A stretch of DNA of 43,124 nucleotides from BOG-933 sp037147415 (GTDB taxonomy: Bacteria > Pseudomonadota > Alphaproteobacteria > Azospirillales > Azospirillaceae), in the NCBI GenBank assembly GCA_037147415.1, contig JBAWVF010000013.1, forward strand, positions 1 through 43,124, given 5' to 3'. A program made the translations under genes and the position numbers. The notes under the pieces were generated by a model. It did no database searches, was not told the origin of the DNA, and saw only the letters and a list, made by a program, of their open reading frames with translations. Of the stretch, positions 15,358-24,872 are shown in pieces; the first letter of the stretch is position 1, and each line of letters begins with the position of its first letter.

Positions 15358-16808
15358 GTATGCATGTTGAAAAGCCGGCCTTGTGGTCGGTCGAAGACGC
15401 CGCCGCCGCCACCCGTGGCAAGGCAAGCGGGCCATCCTGGACGGCGACCGGGGTATCGATCGATAGCCGCACGATTGCTCATGGGGACTTATTCGTTGCG
15501 CTGAAGGGACCGAGCTTCGACGGTCATGCCTATGTTGCACAGGCCTTGGCGGCCGGGGCTGCGGCCGCCGTGGTCAGCGAACGGCCGGCGGGGCTGGGCA
15601 AGACCATGCCGCTGCTGATGGTTGCCGATACCTTTACCGCACTTCAGGATTTGGGGCGCGAGGGCCGACGACGTACGGTTGCCAAGGTTGTCGCGATCAC
15701 CGGCTCGGTCGGCAAGACCGGAACCAAGGAGGCGTTGGCTAAGTGTCTGGCCGCGCAGGGTTTGGCCTATGCCACGGTGGGCAGTCTCAATAATCATTGG
15801 GGTGTGCCGCTCAGCCTGTCGCGCCTGCCGGCCGACAGCCGGTTCGGGGTATTCGAACTGGGCATGAATCATGCGGGCGAGATCGGCCCGCTGTCGCATC
15901 AAGTTAAACCCGACGTCGGGGTGATCACGACTATCGAGCCGGCTCATATGGAGTTTTTCGCCTCGCTGGAGGCGATTGCCGATGCCAAGGCCGAATTGTT
16001 CGAGGGTATGGCGTCCGACTCGACCATCATTCTTAATCGTGACAACGCGCAGTTCGGTCGGCTTGCCGCCGCGGCCCATAAGCGCGGTTTGTGGAGCCTG
16101 TGGAGCTTCGGTGCCGACGCTCACGCCGACGCGCGGTTGCTCGATTGCTCGGTCCAGGCGACCTCAAGCATGGTTACGGCACAGATTTTCGGCGAGCGGG
16201 TACAGTATTGTGTTGCTCAGCCCGGCCGGCACTGGGTAACCAACAGCTTAGCGGTTTTGCTCGCGGTGCGGGCCTTGGGCGGTGATCTTCAGGCTGCGGC
16301 CGTAACACTCGGTCACCTAATGCCGGTCAAGGGGCGCGGTACGCGCCAACGGGTTCAGGCGGCAAAGGGTGTCTTTACTTTGATCGACGAGAGCTATAAC
16401 GCCAGCCCGGCTTCGATGGCGGCGGCGTTTCAGGTCTTGGCCGCGACGCAGCCCGGAGCCGGCGGACGGCGGGTCGCGGTGCTGGGGGATATGCGAGAGT
16501 TGGGTGAGCGGTCCGATGCGTTTCATGCCGGTTTGGCCGAGCCATTGGTTGCCGCCGGCATCGATCTGGTTTATTGCAGCGGGCCGCATATGAATGCGCT
16601 TTATCGCGAGTTGCCGCCGGCTTTGCAGGGCGGTCATGCGGCCGACAGTGCCGCGCTGGCACCGGTGGTGACCGGGGCGGTTGCCGGTGGCGATGTGATT
16701 CTGGTTAAGGGCTCGGCCGGAAGCCGGATGGGCGCGGTGGTTGCCGCGCTGTCCGGTCTCGATCGCAGTGTTGCTCAGTGCGGAGAAGGGAAACGGCATG
16801 CTCTATAA
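15354..16808 (+). CDS. murF: UDP-MurNAc-pentapeptide synthetase MurF
   Basis: This 484-aa Mur ligase has 'GVSIDSRTIAHGDLFVALKG' at the N-terminus, the P-loop 'TGSVGKTGTKEAL' (near 116), 'NNHWGVPLSLSRLP', 'ELGMNHAGEI' and 'LIDESYNASPASMAAAF'. It adds D-Ala-D-Ala to UDP-MurNAc-tripeptide in the cytoplasm. The start overlaps the murE stop in an ATGA. Its last 11 bases overlap mraY. Confidence 0.97.
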   Translation: MSMHVEKPALWSVEDAAAATRGKASGPSWTATGVSIDSRTIAHGDLFVALKGPSFDGHAYVAQALAAGAAAAVVSERPAGLGKTMPLLMVADTFTALQDLGREGRRRTVAKVVAITGSVGKTGTKEALAKCLAAQGLAYATVGSLNNHWGVPLSLSRLPADSRFGVFELGMNHAGEIGPLSHQVKPDVGVITTIEPAHMEFFASLEAIADAKAELFEGMASDSTIILNRDNAQFGRLAAAAHKRGLWSLWSFGADAHADARLLDCSVQATSSMVTAQIFGERVQYCVAQPGRHWVTNSLAVLLAVRALGGDLQAAAVTLGHLMPVKGRGTRQRVQAAKGVFTLIDESYNASPASMAAAFQVLAATQPGAGGRRVAVLGDMRELGERSDAFHAGLAEPLVAAGIDLVYCSGPHMNALYRELPPALQGGHAADSAALAPVVTGAVAGGDVILVKGSAGSRMGAVVAALSGLDRSVAQCGEGKRHAL

Positions 16809-17883
16809 TCTTCTCTTCCCGCTGGCGGCAGAGTTCGGACCGTTTAATCTCTTCAAATACATCACGTTCCGTGCCGGTGGCGCGATGATGACCGCGCTGG
16901 TCATCAGTTTTCTACTGGGGCCGCGCCTGATCGCCTGGCTCAAACGTAAGCAGGGCGAGGGCCAGCCGATCCGCAGCGACGGTCCGGAAACCCACATGAA
17001 GAAAAAGGGCACGCCGACCATGGGCGGCCTGATGATTCTGATTGCGGTGATCGTCAGCACGTTGCTTTGGGTCGACCTGACCAACGCCTATACCTGGATC
17101 GTGCTGCTGGTGACGGTCGGCTTCGGCTTGGTCGGCTTCGGCGATGATTACCTGAAGCTGACCAAACGTAATCCCAAGGGCCTGCCCGGTAAAGGCAAGC
17201 TGGTGGCGCAAGTTTCGGTTTCTGTGGTGGCCGCCGCCTTGATCGTTTGGGTAACGCCTGATCCGTTGGCGCATAGCCTGTCGATTCCGTTCTTCAAAGA
17301 AGTGCTGGTTCAGCTCGGCTTTTTGTTCATACCCTTTGCCGTGTTCGTGATGGTCGGGGCGTCGAACGCGGTCAATCTTACCGACGGGTTGGACGGGTTG
17401 GCCATCGTTCCGGTCATGATTGCGGCCGGATGCTTCGGCTTGATTGCCTATCTGGTCGGCAACACCATCTTTTCCAATTACCTGCAATTGCACTATGTTC
17501 CGCGCTGCGGCGAGTTGGCGGTCTTTTGCGGCGCTTTGGTCGGAGCAAGTCTCGGCTTTCTGTGGTTTAATGCGCCGCCGGCCATGGTGTTCATGGGCGA
17601 TACCGGGTCGTTGTCGGTGGGCGGGGCGCTGGGCGCGATCAGTATCGTCACCAAGCACGAGATCGTTCTCGGCATTATCGGCGGGCTGTTCGTGCTGGAG
17701 ACGGTTTCCGTCATCGTTCAGGTCGCCTCGTTTAAGTTGACCGGCAAGCGGGTGTTCCGCATGGCGCCGCTACACCATCACTTCGAGAAGAAGGGCTGGG
17801 CGGAACCGACGGTGGTTATCCGGTTTTGGATTATCGCCATTATTCTGGCCTTGATCGGCCTTTCCACTCTGAAGCTGCGGTGA
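16798..17883 (+). CDS. mraY: Phospho-MurNAc-pentapeptide translocase MraY
   Basis: This 361-aa protein has about ten membrane segments. MraY signatures are 'KKKGTPTMGGLMI', 'GFGDDYLKLTKRNPKGL', 'NAVNLTDGLDGLA', 'FMGDTGSLSVGGALG' and 'MAPLHHHFEKKGW'. It transfers phospho-MurNAc-pentapeptide to undecaprenyl phosphate to make lipid I in the inner membrane. ATG 16798 has GAAGGGAAA just upstream and gives the usual short N-terminus; the longer frame inside murF is a run-on. Confidence 0.98.
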   Translation: MLYNLLFPLAAEFGPFNLFKYITFRAGGAMMTALVISFLLGPRLIAWLKRKQGEGQPIRSDGPETHMKKKGTPTMGGLMILIAVIVSTLLWVDLTNAYTWIVLLVTVGFGLVGFGDDYLKLTKRNPKGLPGKGKLVAQVSVSVVAAALIVWVTPDPLAHSLSIPFFKEVLVQLGFLFIPFAVFVMVGASNAVNLTDGLDGLAIVPVMIAAGCFGLIAYLVGNTIFSNYLQLHYVPRCGELAVFCGALVGASLGFLWFNAPPAMVFMGDTGSLSVGGALGAISIVTKHEIVLGIIGGLFVLETVSVIVQVASFKLTGKRVFRMAPLHHHFEKKGWAEPTVVIRFWIIAIILALIGLSTLKLR

Positions 17884-17896
17884 CGGAGACGTGTGC

Positions 17897-19312
17897 ATGA
17901 TTGATCTTTTCTGCTTCAGAGGCTTCCCGGTGGCGGTGATGGGGCTGGCGCGTTCCGGTCTTGCCGCGGCCCGTGCGCTCAAGGAAAGCGGCGCCACGGT
18001 GTTGGCCTGGGACGACAGCCCGGCCCGGCGGGCCGAAGCCGAAGCAGCCGGGATTCCGCTTCACGATTTGCACGATGCCGATTTCACCAGAATTGCGGCA
18101 CTGGTTCTGGCCCCCGGCATTCCGCACACGTTTCCCGAGCGTCATCCGGTTGTGGCCAAGGCGCGCGCGGTCGGGGTTGAGGTCATCGGTGACATCGAGT
18201 TGCTGGCCCGCTCGGAACACGAAGCGTGCTGGATCGGCATTACCGGCACCAACGGCAAATCGACCACGACTTCGTTAATCGGGCACATCATCAAGCTGTC
18301 CGGACGCTCTGTCGCGGTCGGCGGTAATCTGGGCATGCCGGTGCTCGGGCTGGCGCCGATGGGTGCTAACGGGACTTACGTCCTGGAATTGTCATCCTAT
18401 CAGTTGGAACTGACCCGGTCCGCGCCGTTCTCGGTGGCGGTGCTGCTGAACATTACGCCCGATCATCTGGATCGTCACGGCGGCATGGACGGCTATATCG
18501 ACGCCAAGCTACAGATTTTCAAACAAAAGCCGGTGGACGGATCGCGGCAACTGACCGCGGTGCTCAGTATCGATGACGGCCCCTGCCAGTTATTGCGCTT
18601 CGAGCTGGACCGCCGCCCCGACGAGATTACCGTGATTCCGATTTCGGTCGAGCGCAAGGCTGCAGGCGGGGTTTATGTCAAACACGGGATGCTGATCGAC
18701 GATACCGAAAGCCAAGCCGAAGAGAGGCTCGACCTGCGTACGCTGTCGGCCTTGCCGGGGCGGCATAATTGGCAGAATGTTTGTGCGTCTTACGCTGCGG
18801 CCAGGGCCGCCGGGGTGCATCCGGCTTTGATCCTGCACGCGATTTGCAGCTTTCCCGGCTTGGTGCATCGGCAGCAGCGGGTGACCGAGATCAAGGGTGT
18901 TACCTTTGTAAATGACAGCAAAGCGACTAACGCGGATGCTGCGAGCAAAGCTCTCCACTGTTACCATAATATCTACTGGATTCTCGGGGGCAAGTCGAAA
19001 GAGGGCGGTTTGGACGGATTAGAAAAGCTGATGGGGCGGATCCGCCACGCTTACCTGATCGGCGCCTGCTCCGACGTCTTTGCCGAGTGGCTTGAGGGCA
19101 AGGTGCCCTACACCAAATGCGGTACGCTCGATGTGGCGGTGGCCGAATCGGCGCGACTCGCTTTGACCGAGCAGAAAAGCGGAGCAACCGTGTTGCTGTC
19201 GCCGGCCTGCGCTTCTTTTGATCAATTCACCGATTTCGAGGCCCGCGGCGCGGCGTTCATCGATCTCGTCAACCGGCTTGCCGCTGAGCCTTCGAACGGG
19301 GGAACACGCTGA
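17897..19312 (+). CDS. murD: UDP-MurNAc-L-Ala:D-Glu ligase MurD
   Basis: ATG 17897 with GGAG eight bases upstream is preferred over the in-frame GTG 17891. The 471-aa protein has the Rossmann start 'AVMGLARSGLAAARAL', P-loop 'GITGTNGKSTTTSLIG' (near 116), 'LELSSYQLELT', 'NITPDHLDRHG' and 'FVNDSKATNADAASKAL'. It adds D-glutamate to UDP-MurNAc-L-Ala. The final base is shared with the ftsW start in a TGATG. Confidence 0.97.
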   Translation: MIDLFCFRGFPVAVMGLARSGLAAARALKESGATVLAWDDSPARRAEAEAAGIPLHDLHDADFTRIAALVLAPGIPHTFPERHPVVAKARAVGVEVIGDIELLARSEHEACWIGITGTNGKSTTTSLIGHIIKLSGRSVAVGGNLGMPVLGLAPMGANGTYVLELSSYQLELTRSAPFSVAVLLNITPDHLDRHGGMDGYIDAKLQIFKQKPVDGSRQLTAVLSIDDGPCQLLRFELDRRPDEITVIPISVERKAAGGVYVKHGMLIDDTESQAEERLDLRTLSALPGRHNWQNVCASYAAARAAGVHPALILHAICSFPGLVHRQQRVTEIKGVTFVNDSKATNADAASKALHCYHNIYWILGGKSKEGGLDGLEKLMGRIRHAYLIGACSDVFAEWLEGKVPYTKCGTLDVAVAESARLALTEQKSGATVLLSPACASFDQFTDFEARGAAFIDLVNRLAAEPSNGGTR

Positions 19313-20436
19313 TGATGGCTTTCGATCGGACCGACCAGTCGATTTTCGGTCGCTGGTGGTGGACCGTGGACCGCTGGCTGTTGGCGGCTCTCGGTATCCT
19401 GGTCGGCTACGGCACCGTGCTGATCATGGCGGCAAGTCCGGCGGTGGCCGAGCGCATCGGCCTGACCACCTATCATTTTGTCGAGCACCATCTGGTCATG
19501 CTGGTGCCGTCCTTGTTGCTGATGATTGCGATCTCGCTATTGACACCGCGCGGGGTGAAACGGGCCGCTTTGATCGTGTTTCTGATCGCCGTGGCCTTGA
19601 CCGCCTTGACCATGGTGGTCGGGGTCGAGATCAAGGGGGCGCGACGCTGGATACAATTTCCGGGCATGTCGATTCAGCCCTCGGAATTTCTTAAGCCGGC
19701 CTTCGCGGTAGTGGCGGCCTGGTTGTTCTCGCTTCAGCGCACCAGTCCCGGTTTTCCCGGCAACCTTGTTTCAATTCTGACATTCCTTCTGGTGATCGGA
19801 CTGTTGTTGAAACAACCGGATATGGGCATGACCTTTGTGGTTTCGGTGGTGTGGTTTTGTCAGTTCTTCCTGGCCGGACTCAATATCGCCTTCGTGATCA
19901 TTCTGGGCCTGCTCGGTGTGGTCGGCTTATTCGGCGCGTATTTCTTGTTGCCGCATGTCCATAGTCGTATCGACCGCTTCCTCGACCCGGCGGCCGGGGA
20001 TAATTATCAGGTCTCGCGCTCGCTGGAGGCTTTTAATAATGGCGGGTTATTCGGGACCGGGCCGGGGCAGGGCACCGTCAAGATGCAGCTGCCCGATGCT
20101 CATGCCGACTTTATCTTTGCGGTGGCCGGAGAAGAACTCGGGCTGATCTGGACCTTGCTGCTGGTGGTCTTGTTCGCCTTCATCGTTCTGCGCGGTTTTT
20201 CGCGCCTGTTAAAGGATTCCAACCTGTTCGTGTTGCTGGCGGCCAGCGGTTTGCTGATCCAGTTCGGCATGCAGGCGTTCATCAACATGGCGTCGTCGCT
20301 TCACTTGATGCCGACCAAGGGCATGACCTTGCCGTTTGTCAGCTATGGCGGCTCGTCCTTGATTGCGCTCGGGTTCGGGATGGGCATGGTCTTGGCCTTG
20401 ACCAGACGACGCTACGGACAAGGAGGCCGACCATGA
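19312..20436 (+). CDS. ftsW: Septal peptidoglycan glycosyltransferase FtsW
   Basis: This 374-aa SEDS-family protein has about ten membrane segments. Conserved blocks are 'GARRWIQFPGMSIQPSEFLKPAF', 'KQPDMGMTFVV', 'DNYQVSRSLEAFNNGGLFGTGPGQG', 'HADFIFAVAGEELGLIW' and 'GMTLPFVSYGGSSLIALG'. It polymerises lipid II at the septum with FtsI. The start ATG overlaps the murD stop by one base; a second ATG follows immediately. It ends in an ATGA with murG. Confidence 0.97.
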   Translation: MMAFDRTDQSIFGRWWWTVDRWLLAALGILVGYGTVLIMAASPAVAERIGLTTYHFVEHHLVMLVPSLLLMIAISLLTPRGVKRAALIVFLIAVALTALTMVVGVEIKGARRWIQFPGMSIQPSEFLKPAFAVVAAWLFSLQRTSPGFPGNLVSILTFLLVIGLLLKQPDMGMTFVVSVVWFCQFFLAGLNIAFVIILGLLGVVGLFGAYFLLPHVHSRIDRFLDPAAGDNYQVSRSLEAFNNGGLFGTGPGQGTVKMQLPDAHADFIFAVAGEELGLIWTLLLVVLFAFIVLRGFSRLLKDSNLFVLLAASGLLIQFGMQAFINMASSLHLMPTKGMTLPFVSYGGSSLIALGFGMGMVLALTRRRYGQGGRP

Positions 20437-21578
20437 ACGGGTTTGTCATGCTGGCGGCCGGCGGCACCGGCGGTCATCTGTTTCCCGCCGAGGCCCTGGC
20501 CCGCGAGTTGCTCGCCCTGAATGCCCGGGTCGCGTTGGTGACCGATCGCCGCGGCAAGGCCTTCGGGGAGTCGCTGCCGGCAGTGCCGGTGCACCGGGTT
20601 TCCGCCGCGACTCTGGAGCCGGGCTTGCTCGGCAAGCTGCGCACGATTGCAGCGCTGGCTATCGGGACATGGGAGGCGCGGCGCCTGATCAAGCAGCACA
20701 AGCCCGACGTGGTTGTCGGTTTCGGCGGCTACCCCTCGCTGCCCGCCGTGATGGCGGCGCGCCTGATGGGGGTGCCGGTCGTTCTGCACGAACAAAATGC
20801 CGTGCTCGGGCGTGCCAACCGGCTGATGGTGCGGGGCGCGCGTAAGCTGGCGATTTCGTTTCCGATCGTTTCGGGCCTGCCCGACTCCTGCCGTGACTTG
20901 GTGGTGCGGACCGGCAATCCGGTGCGGCCGGGGGTCGCTGCGGTGCGTGATGCCTTTTATACCCCGCCCAACGGTGTCGGGCCGATCCGCCTGTTGGTGA
21001 TGGGCGGCAGTCAGGGCGCGCGGGTGTTCTCCGAGGTGATCCCGGCGGCGTTGGCGTTGCTGCCCGAGACCCTGCGGGCGCGGTTGATGATCAGCCAGCA
21101 ATGCCGGCCCGAGGACATTGATGGCGCTCGGGCGGCTTACGAAGGTCTTGGCGTCGGCGGGGTCGAGCTGCAAAGCTTCTTTCATGATGTCCCGAACCGG
21201 CTGGTCGGGGCGCATCTGGTGGTCTGCCGGGCCGGCGCTTCGACCATGTCCGAGTTGACTGCGGTCGGTCGGCCGGGGCTGTTGGTGCCGTATCCCTTTG
21301 CCACCGATGATCACCAGACCGAGAACGCCCGCTCGCTCGCCGCGGCCGGGGGGGCCTGGTTGATGCCGCAGCCGGACGTCGCGCTGGAAAATCTGGCGCA
21401 CCGTCTGGAGGCGCTGTTGCGAAATCCGGCCGATTTGGCGTTGGCGGCAGCGGTTTCCCGCGGTTGGTGTGTCTGTGATGCGGCGCAACGTCTGGCCGAA
21501 ACCGTTATCGAGGTCGCTTGTGGTCCCGGACCGCAGGCCAATTGCAACTGTGATCTGGCCCGGGAGGCCGTCGAATGA
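20433..21578 (+). CDS. murG: UDP-GlcNAc:lipid I GlcNAc transferase MurG
   Basis: This 381-aa GT28 enzyme has 'LAAGGTGGHLFPAEALA' at the N-terminus (lipid-side glycine loop), 'VGFGGYPSLPAVMAA', 'HEQNAVLGRANR', 'LLVMGGSQGARVFSEVIP' and the UDP-GlcNAc site 'VCRAGASTMSELTAVGRPG...DDHQTENA'. It converts lipid I to lipid II on the cytoplasmic face of the membrane. It overlaps ftsW and murC, each by four bases. Confidence 0.97.
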   Translation: MNGFVMLAAGGTGGHLFPAEALARELLALNARVALVTDRRGKAFGESLPAVPVHRVSAATLEPGLLGKLRTIAALAIGTWEARRLIKQHKPDVVVGFGGYPSLPAVMAARLMGVPVVLHEQNAVLGRANRLMVRGARKLAISFPIVSGLPDSCRDLVVRTGNPVRPGVAAVRDAFYTPPNGVGPIRLLVMGGSQGARVFSEVIPAALALLPETLRARLMISQQCRPEDIDGARAAYEGLGVGGVELQSFFHDVPNRLVGAHLVVCRAGASTMSELTAVGRPGLLVPYPFATDDHQTENARSLAAAGGAWLMPQPDVALENLAHRLEALLRNPADLALAAAVSRGWCVCDAAQRLAETVIEVACGPGPQANCNCDLAREAVE

Positions 21579-23014
21579 GAACTCTGCCGCTGAACATCGG
21601 ACTCATCCATTTCGTCGGCATCGGCGGTATCGGTATGAGCGGCATTGCCGAAGTGCTGAAGAATCTGGGCTATAAGGTTCAGGGTTCCGACCTTAGCGAA
21701 AACGCCAATGTCAAGCGCCTGCGCGCTCAGGGCATCGAGGTTTTTATCGGTCATCGCGGCGAAAACGTAGGGAAGGCCAGCGTCGTCGTTGTATCATCGG
21801 CGGTCAAGCGTGACAATCCTGAAGTGGTCGCGGCGCGGACCAATCATCTGCCCGTGGTTCGGCGCGCGGAAATGCTGGGCGAGTTGATGCGTCTGAAGTG
21901 GTCGGTTGCCATCGGCGGAACGCACGGCAAGACCACGACAACCTCTCTGGTTGCGGCGATGCTGGAGGCGGCGGGCAAAGATCCGACCGTGATCAATGGT
22001 GGCATCATCAATGCTTACGGCACCAACTCGCGACTCGGTGCCGGCGAGTGGATGGTGGTCGAAGCCGACGAGTCCGACGGCACCTTCGTCAAGCTGCCGG
22101 CAACCATCGCGGTGGTGACCAACATCGATCCCGAGCATCTCGACCATTACGGCACCTTCGATAAGGTGAAGGAGGGGTTCGAGAGTTTCATTCAGAATGT
22201 GCCGTTCTACGGGTTCGCCGTGCTCTGCCTGGATCATCCCGAGGTCCAGGCGATGATTCCGCGGGTTTCCGACCGCCGGATCGTCACGTATGGTTTCAGT
22301 CCGCAGGCTCAGGTTCGCGCGATCAATCTTGAGTTGAGCCCCGAAGGCGCTCGCTTCGACGTCGTGCTGTCGGACCGGCTCGAAGGCTCGGTCACCATGC
22401 AGGGCGTGACGTTGCCGATGTTCGGTAAGCACAATGTTCAGAATGCGCTGGCCGCGATTGCCGTTGCGCATGAGATGGAGCTGTCGCCCGCGGTGATGCG
22501 CCGGGCGCTCAGCGGTTTCTCGGGGGTCAAGCGGCGCTTCACCCGGACCGGCGTTTCAAACGGTGTCACCGTGATCGATGATTACGGTCATCATCCGGTC
22601 GAGATCGCCTCGGTGCTGAAGGCGGCGCGCACCGCCGGACGCGGCAAGGTGGTCGCCGTGGTTCAGCCGCACCGGTTTTCACGCCTGCAAAGCCTGTTCG
22701 AAGAATTCTGCACCTGCTTCAACGACGCCGACGCCGTGGTGGTAGCCGATGTCTATGCGGCCGGGGAGCAGCCGATTCCCGGTATTGACCGTGATGCCTT
22801 GATTGAAGGATTGCAAGCGCGCGGTCATCGTCGGGTGGTGCCGCTGGCCGACGCCGACAGCTTGGCCGGGACCGTGGCCGGCATTGCCGAGCCGGGCGAT
22901 CTGGTGATTTGCCTGGGCGCCGGCACGATCAGCGGTTGGGCCAATGCGTTGCCGGGTGATCTTGATCGCTTCTACGGCACGGTCGGCTCCGGTTTCGCCG
23001 GCGGGGAGCGCTGA
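21575..23014 (+). CDS. murC: UDP-MurNAc:L-Ala ligase MurC
   Basis: This 479-aa protein has the nucleotide-binding start 'IHFVGIGGIGMSGIAEVL', P-loop 'GGTHGKTTTTSLVA' (near 114), 'VVEADESDGTF', 'NIDPEHLDHYG', 'FGKHNVQNALAA', and 'VIDDYGHHPVEI'. It adds L-alanine to UDP-MurNAc, the first amino-acid step of the stem peptide. The start overlaps the murG stop; two bases separate it from murB. Confidence 0.97.
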   Translation: MRTLPLNIGLIHFVGIGGIGMSGIAEVLKNLGYKVQGSDLSENANVKRLRAQGIEVFIGHRGENVGKASVVVVSSAVKRDNPEVVAARTNHLPVVRRAEMLGELMRLKWSVAIGGTHGKTTTTSLVAAMLEAAGKDPTVINGGIINAYGTNSRLGAGEWMVVEADESDGTFVKLPATIAVVTNIDPEHLDHYGTFDKVKEGFESFIQNVPFYGFAVLCLDHPEVQAMIPRVSDRRIVTYGFSPQAQVRAINLELSPEGARFDVVLSDRLEGSVTMQGVTLPMFGKHNVQNALAAIAVAHEMELSPAVMRRALSGFSGVKRRFTRTGVSNGVTVIDDYGHHPVEIASVLKAARTAGRGKVVAVVQPHRFSRLQSLFEEFCTCFNDADAVVVADVYAAGEQPIPGIDRDALIEGLQARGHRRVVPLADADSLAGTVAGIAEPGDLVICLGAGTISGWANALPGDLDRFYGTVGSGFAGGER

Positions 23015-23016
23015 GC

Positions 23017-23940
23017 ATGATGGCGGCCCCGGTTTCGGCCTCGCCTCATCTGATCGACCGCCTGCCGTCGGTGCGCGGGCGGCTGACCGCCGATGCGCCG
23101 CTGGCCGGGGTGACCTGGTTTCGGGTCGGCGGTTCGGCCGAGGTGTTGTTCCGTCCGGCCGATGGCGATGATCTGGCGGCTTTTTTGGCCGGCTGCCCGG
23201 AGGATGTGCCCCTGACCGTGGTCGGGGTCGCCTCCAATCTGCTGGTCCGTGACGGCGGGGTGCCGGGGGTCGTGATTCGACTCGGCGGGTCTTTTGCACA
23301 CATCGCGTTCAAAGATGCTCACTGCTCGGTCGGCGGTGCGGCGCTTGATGTCAATGTGGCGCTGGCGGCGTCTGATGCCGGTGTCGCCGGGCTGGAGTTT
23401 CTATCGGGGATTCCGGGCACGATCGGCGGCGCCGTGCGCATGAATGCCGGGGCTTTCGGCCGGGAGATTTCCGACGTGCTGGTCTCGGCCGATGTGGTGG
23501 ACCGCCGGGGCAAGCGCCGGACTGTTTCGGCGGCGGAGCTGGGGCTATCCTATCGCCACAGTCAGGCTCCGGCCGACTGGCTCTTTACCGGCGCGGTACT
23601 GCGGGGCGAACCGGGCGATCCTGCCGAAATCTCGGCCCGCATCGACGAGATCGCCCGCAAGCGCGCCGAGAGTCAGCCGGTGCGGGCGCGGACCGGCGGC
23701 TCGACCTTTGCCAATCCGCCCGGCCATAAGGCGTGGGAGTTGATCGACCGGGCCGGCTGCCGCGGCTTGGTGATCGGAGGAGCGCAGATATCGGAAAAGC
23801 ACTGCAATTTTCTGCTGAACCTCGGTACCGCCACTGCGGCCGATCTGGAGCGGTTGGGCGAAGAGGTGCGGCGGCGGGTGTTCGAGACCTCGGGCGTCCT
23901 GCTCGAATGGGAAATCAAACGGATCGGTGTGGAGAAATAA
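23017..23940 (+). CDS. murB: UDP-N-acetylenolpyruvoylglucosamine reductase MurB
   Basis: This 307-aa flavoenzyme of the shorter type has 'TWFRVGGSAEVLFRPAD', 'VVGVASNLLVRDGG', 'GLEFLSGIPGTIGGAVRMNAG' and 'RTGGSTFANPPGHKAWELID', where the Ser of 'GSTF' is the usual proton donor. 'ISEKHCNFLLN' and the C-terminal 'LLEWEIKRIG' Glu complete the active site. It reduces UDP-GlcNAc-enolpyruvate to UDP-MurNAc using NADPH and FAD. GGGGAG precedes the ATG. Confidence 0.97.
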   Translation: MMAAPVSASPHLIDRLPSVRGRLTADAPLAGVTWFRVGGSAEVLFRPADGDDLAAFLAGCPEDVPLTVVGVASNLLVRDGGVPGVVIRLGGSFAHIAFKDAHCSVGGAALDVNVALAASDAGVAGLEFLSGIPGTIGGAVRMNAGAFGREISDVLVSADVVDRRGKRRTVSAAELGLSYRHSQAPADWLFTGAVLRGEPGDPAEISARIDEIARKRAESQPVRARTGGSTFANPPGHKAWELIDRAGCRGLVIGGAQISEKHCNFLLNLGTATAADLERLGEEVRRRVFETSGVLLEWEIKRIGVEK

Positions 23941-23942
23941 TC

Positions 23943-24872
23943 ATGAGCCGTCATGTTGCCGTTCTGATGGGAGGCTGGTCGGCCGAACGCGAAGTTTCGC
24001 TGAAAAGTGGGGCAGGGGTGGTGAAGGCGCTGGAAGAGGCGGGCTATCGCGTGACCCCGGTCGATGTGCCGCGCGACCTTGACGCCTTGCTCAAGCTGCT
24101 GACTCCGCGCCCGGATGTCGCGTTCAATGCTTTGCACGGCCGCGGCGGCGAAGACGGTTGCATTCAGGGTGTGTTGGAATTCATGGGCATTCCCTACACC
24201 CATTCGGGGGTGATGGCCTCGGCGGTGGCCATGGACAAGGATATGACCAAGCGCGTGCTCAGCACCGCCGGGGTGCGCTCGCCGCGCGGCTTGATCATCG
24301 AGCGCGGTAGTTTTGCGGGTGGTCACCCGATGCCGCCGCCCTATGTGGTCAAGCCGGTCGATGAGGGCTCAACCGTCGGTTTGACCTTCGTGCGGCCGGG
24401 CGATCCGCCGCTGCCCGCGGATTTGGGCGGCGATACTCTGTTCAAGGCGGGAGACCGTTTGCTGGTCGAGGAATATATCGCCGGGCGTGAACTGACCGCC
24501 GGTTACATGGGCGATCGTCCGCTCGCGGTGACGGAGATTGTCTTCGACGGCGAGATTTTCGACTTTACGGCCAAATATGTCGCCGGTCATGCCCGCCATG
24601 TCGTGCCGGCGTCGTTGCCGCCCGAGATCACGGCCGAAGTGTTGCGGCTGGCCGAAGTGGTGCACAAGACTTTGGGCTGCCGCGGCGTGACGCGCAGCGA
24701 CTTCCGCTACGATGCTTCGAAGCCCGGATTCGAAGGGCTGTACTTCCTTGAGGTCAATAATCAGCCGGGCATGACGCCGCTGTCTCTGGTTCCCGAGCAG
24801 GCGGCGCATCTCGGCATTCCTTATCGCGACCTCGTTTCGTGGATGGTGGAGAACGCGGCATGGCAAGGCTAA
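23943..24872 (+). CDS. ddl: D-alanine:D-alanine ligase
   Basis: ATG 23943, two bases after the murB stop, starts a 309-aa ATP-grasp enzyme. It has 'VAVLMGGWSAEREVSLKSG', 'NALHGRGGEDGCIQGVLEFMGIPYTHSG', 'ASAVAMDKDMTK', 'YVVKPVDEGSTVG' and the metal/ATP block 'FLEVNNQPGMTPLSLVP'. It makes D-Ala-D-Ala for MurF. Being in the dcw cluster it is the DdlB type. Its 3' end overlaps ftsQ by 13 bases. Confidence 0.97.
   Translation: MSRHVAVLMGGWSAEREVSLKSGAGVVKALEEAGYRVTPVDVPRDLDALLKLLTPRPDVAFNALHGRGGEDGCIQGVLEFMGIPYTHSGVMASAVAMDKDMTKRVLSTAGVRSPRGLIIERGSFAGGHPMPPPYVVKPVDEGSTVGLTFVRPGDPPLPADLGGDTLFKAGDRLLVEEYIAGRELTAGYMGDRPLAVTEIVFDGEIFDFTAKYVAGHARHVVPASLPPEITAEVLRLAEVVHKTLGCRGVTRSDFRYDASKPGFEGLYFLEVNNQPGMTPLSLVPEQAAHLGIPYRDLVSWMVENAAWQG

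Noticed and set aside
14482..15540. 352-codon minus-strand frame opposite murE
   Set aside because: Shadow frame with Arg/His/Pro-rich translation lacking any domain; murE motifs on the other strand are unambiguous.
20412..21488. 358-codon minus-strand frame opposite murG
   Set aside because: Shadow frame; the plus-strand MurG motifs and ATGA overlaps on both sides leave no room for it.
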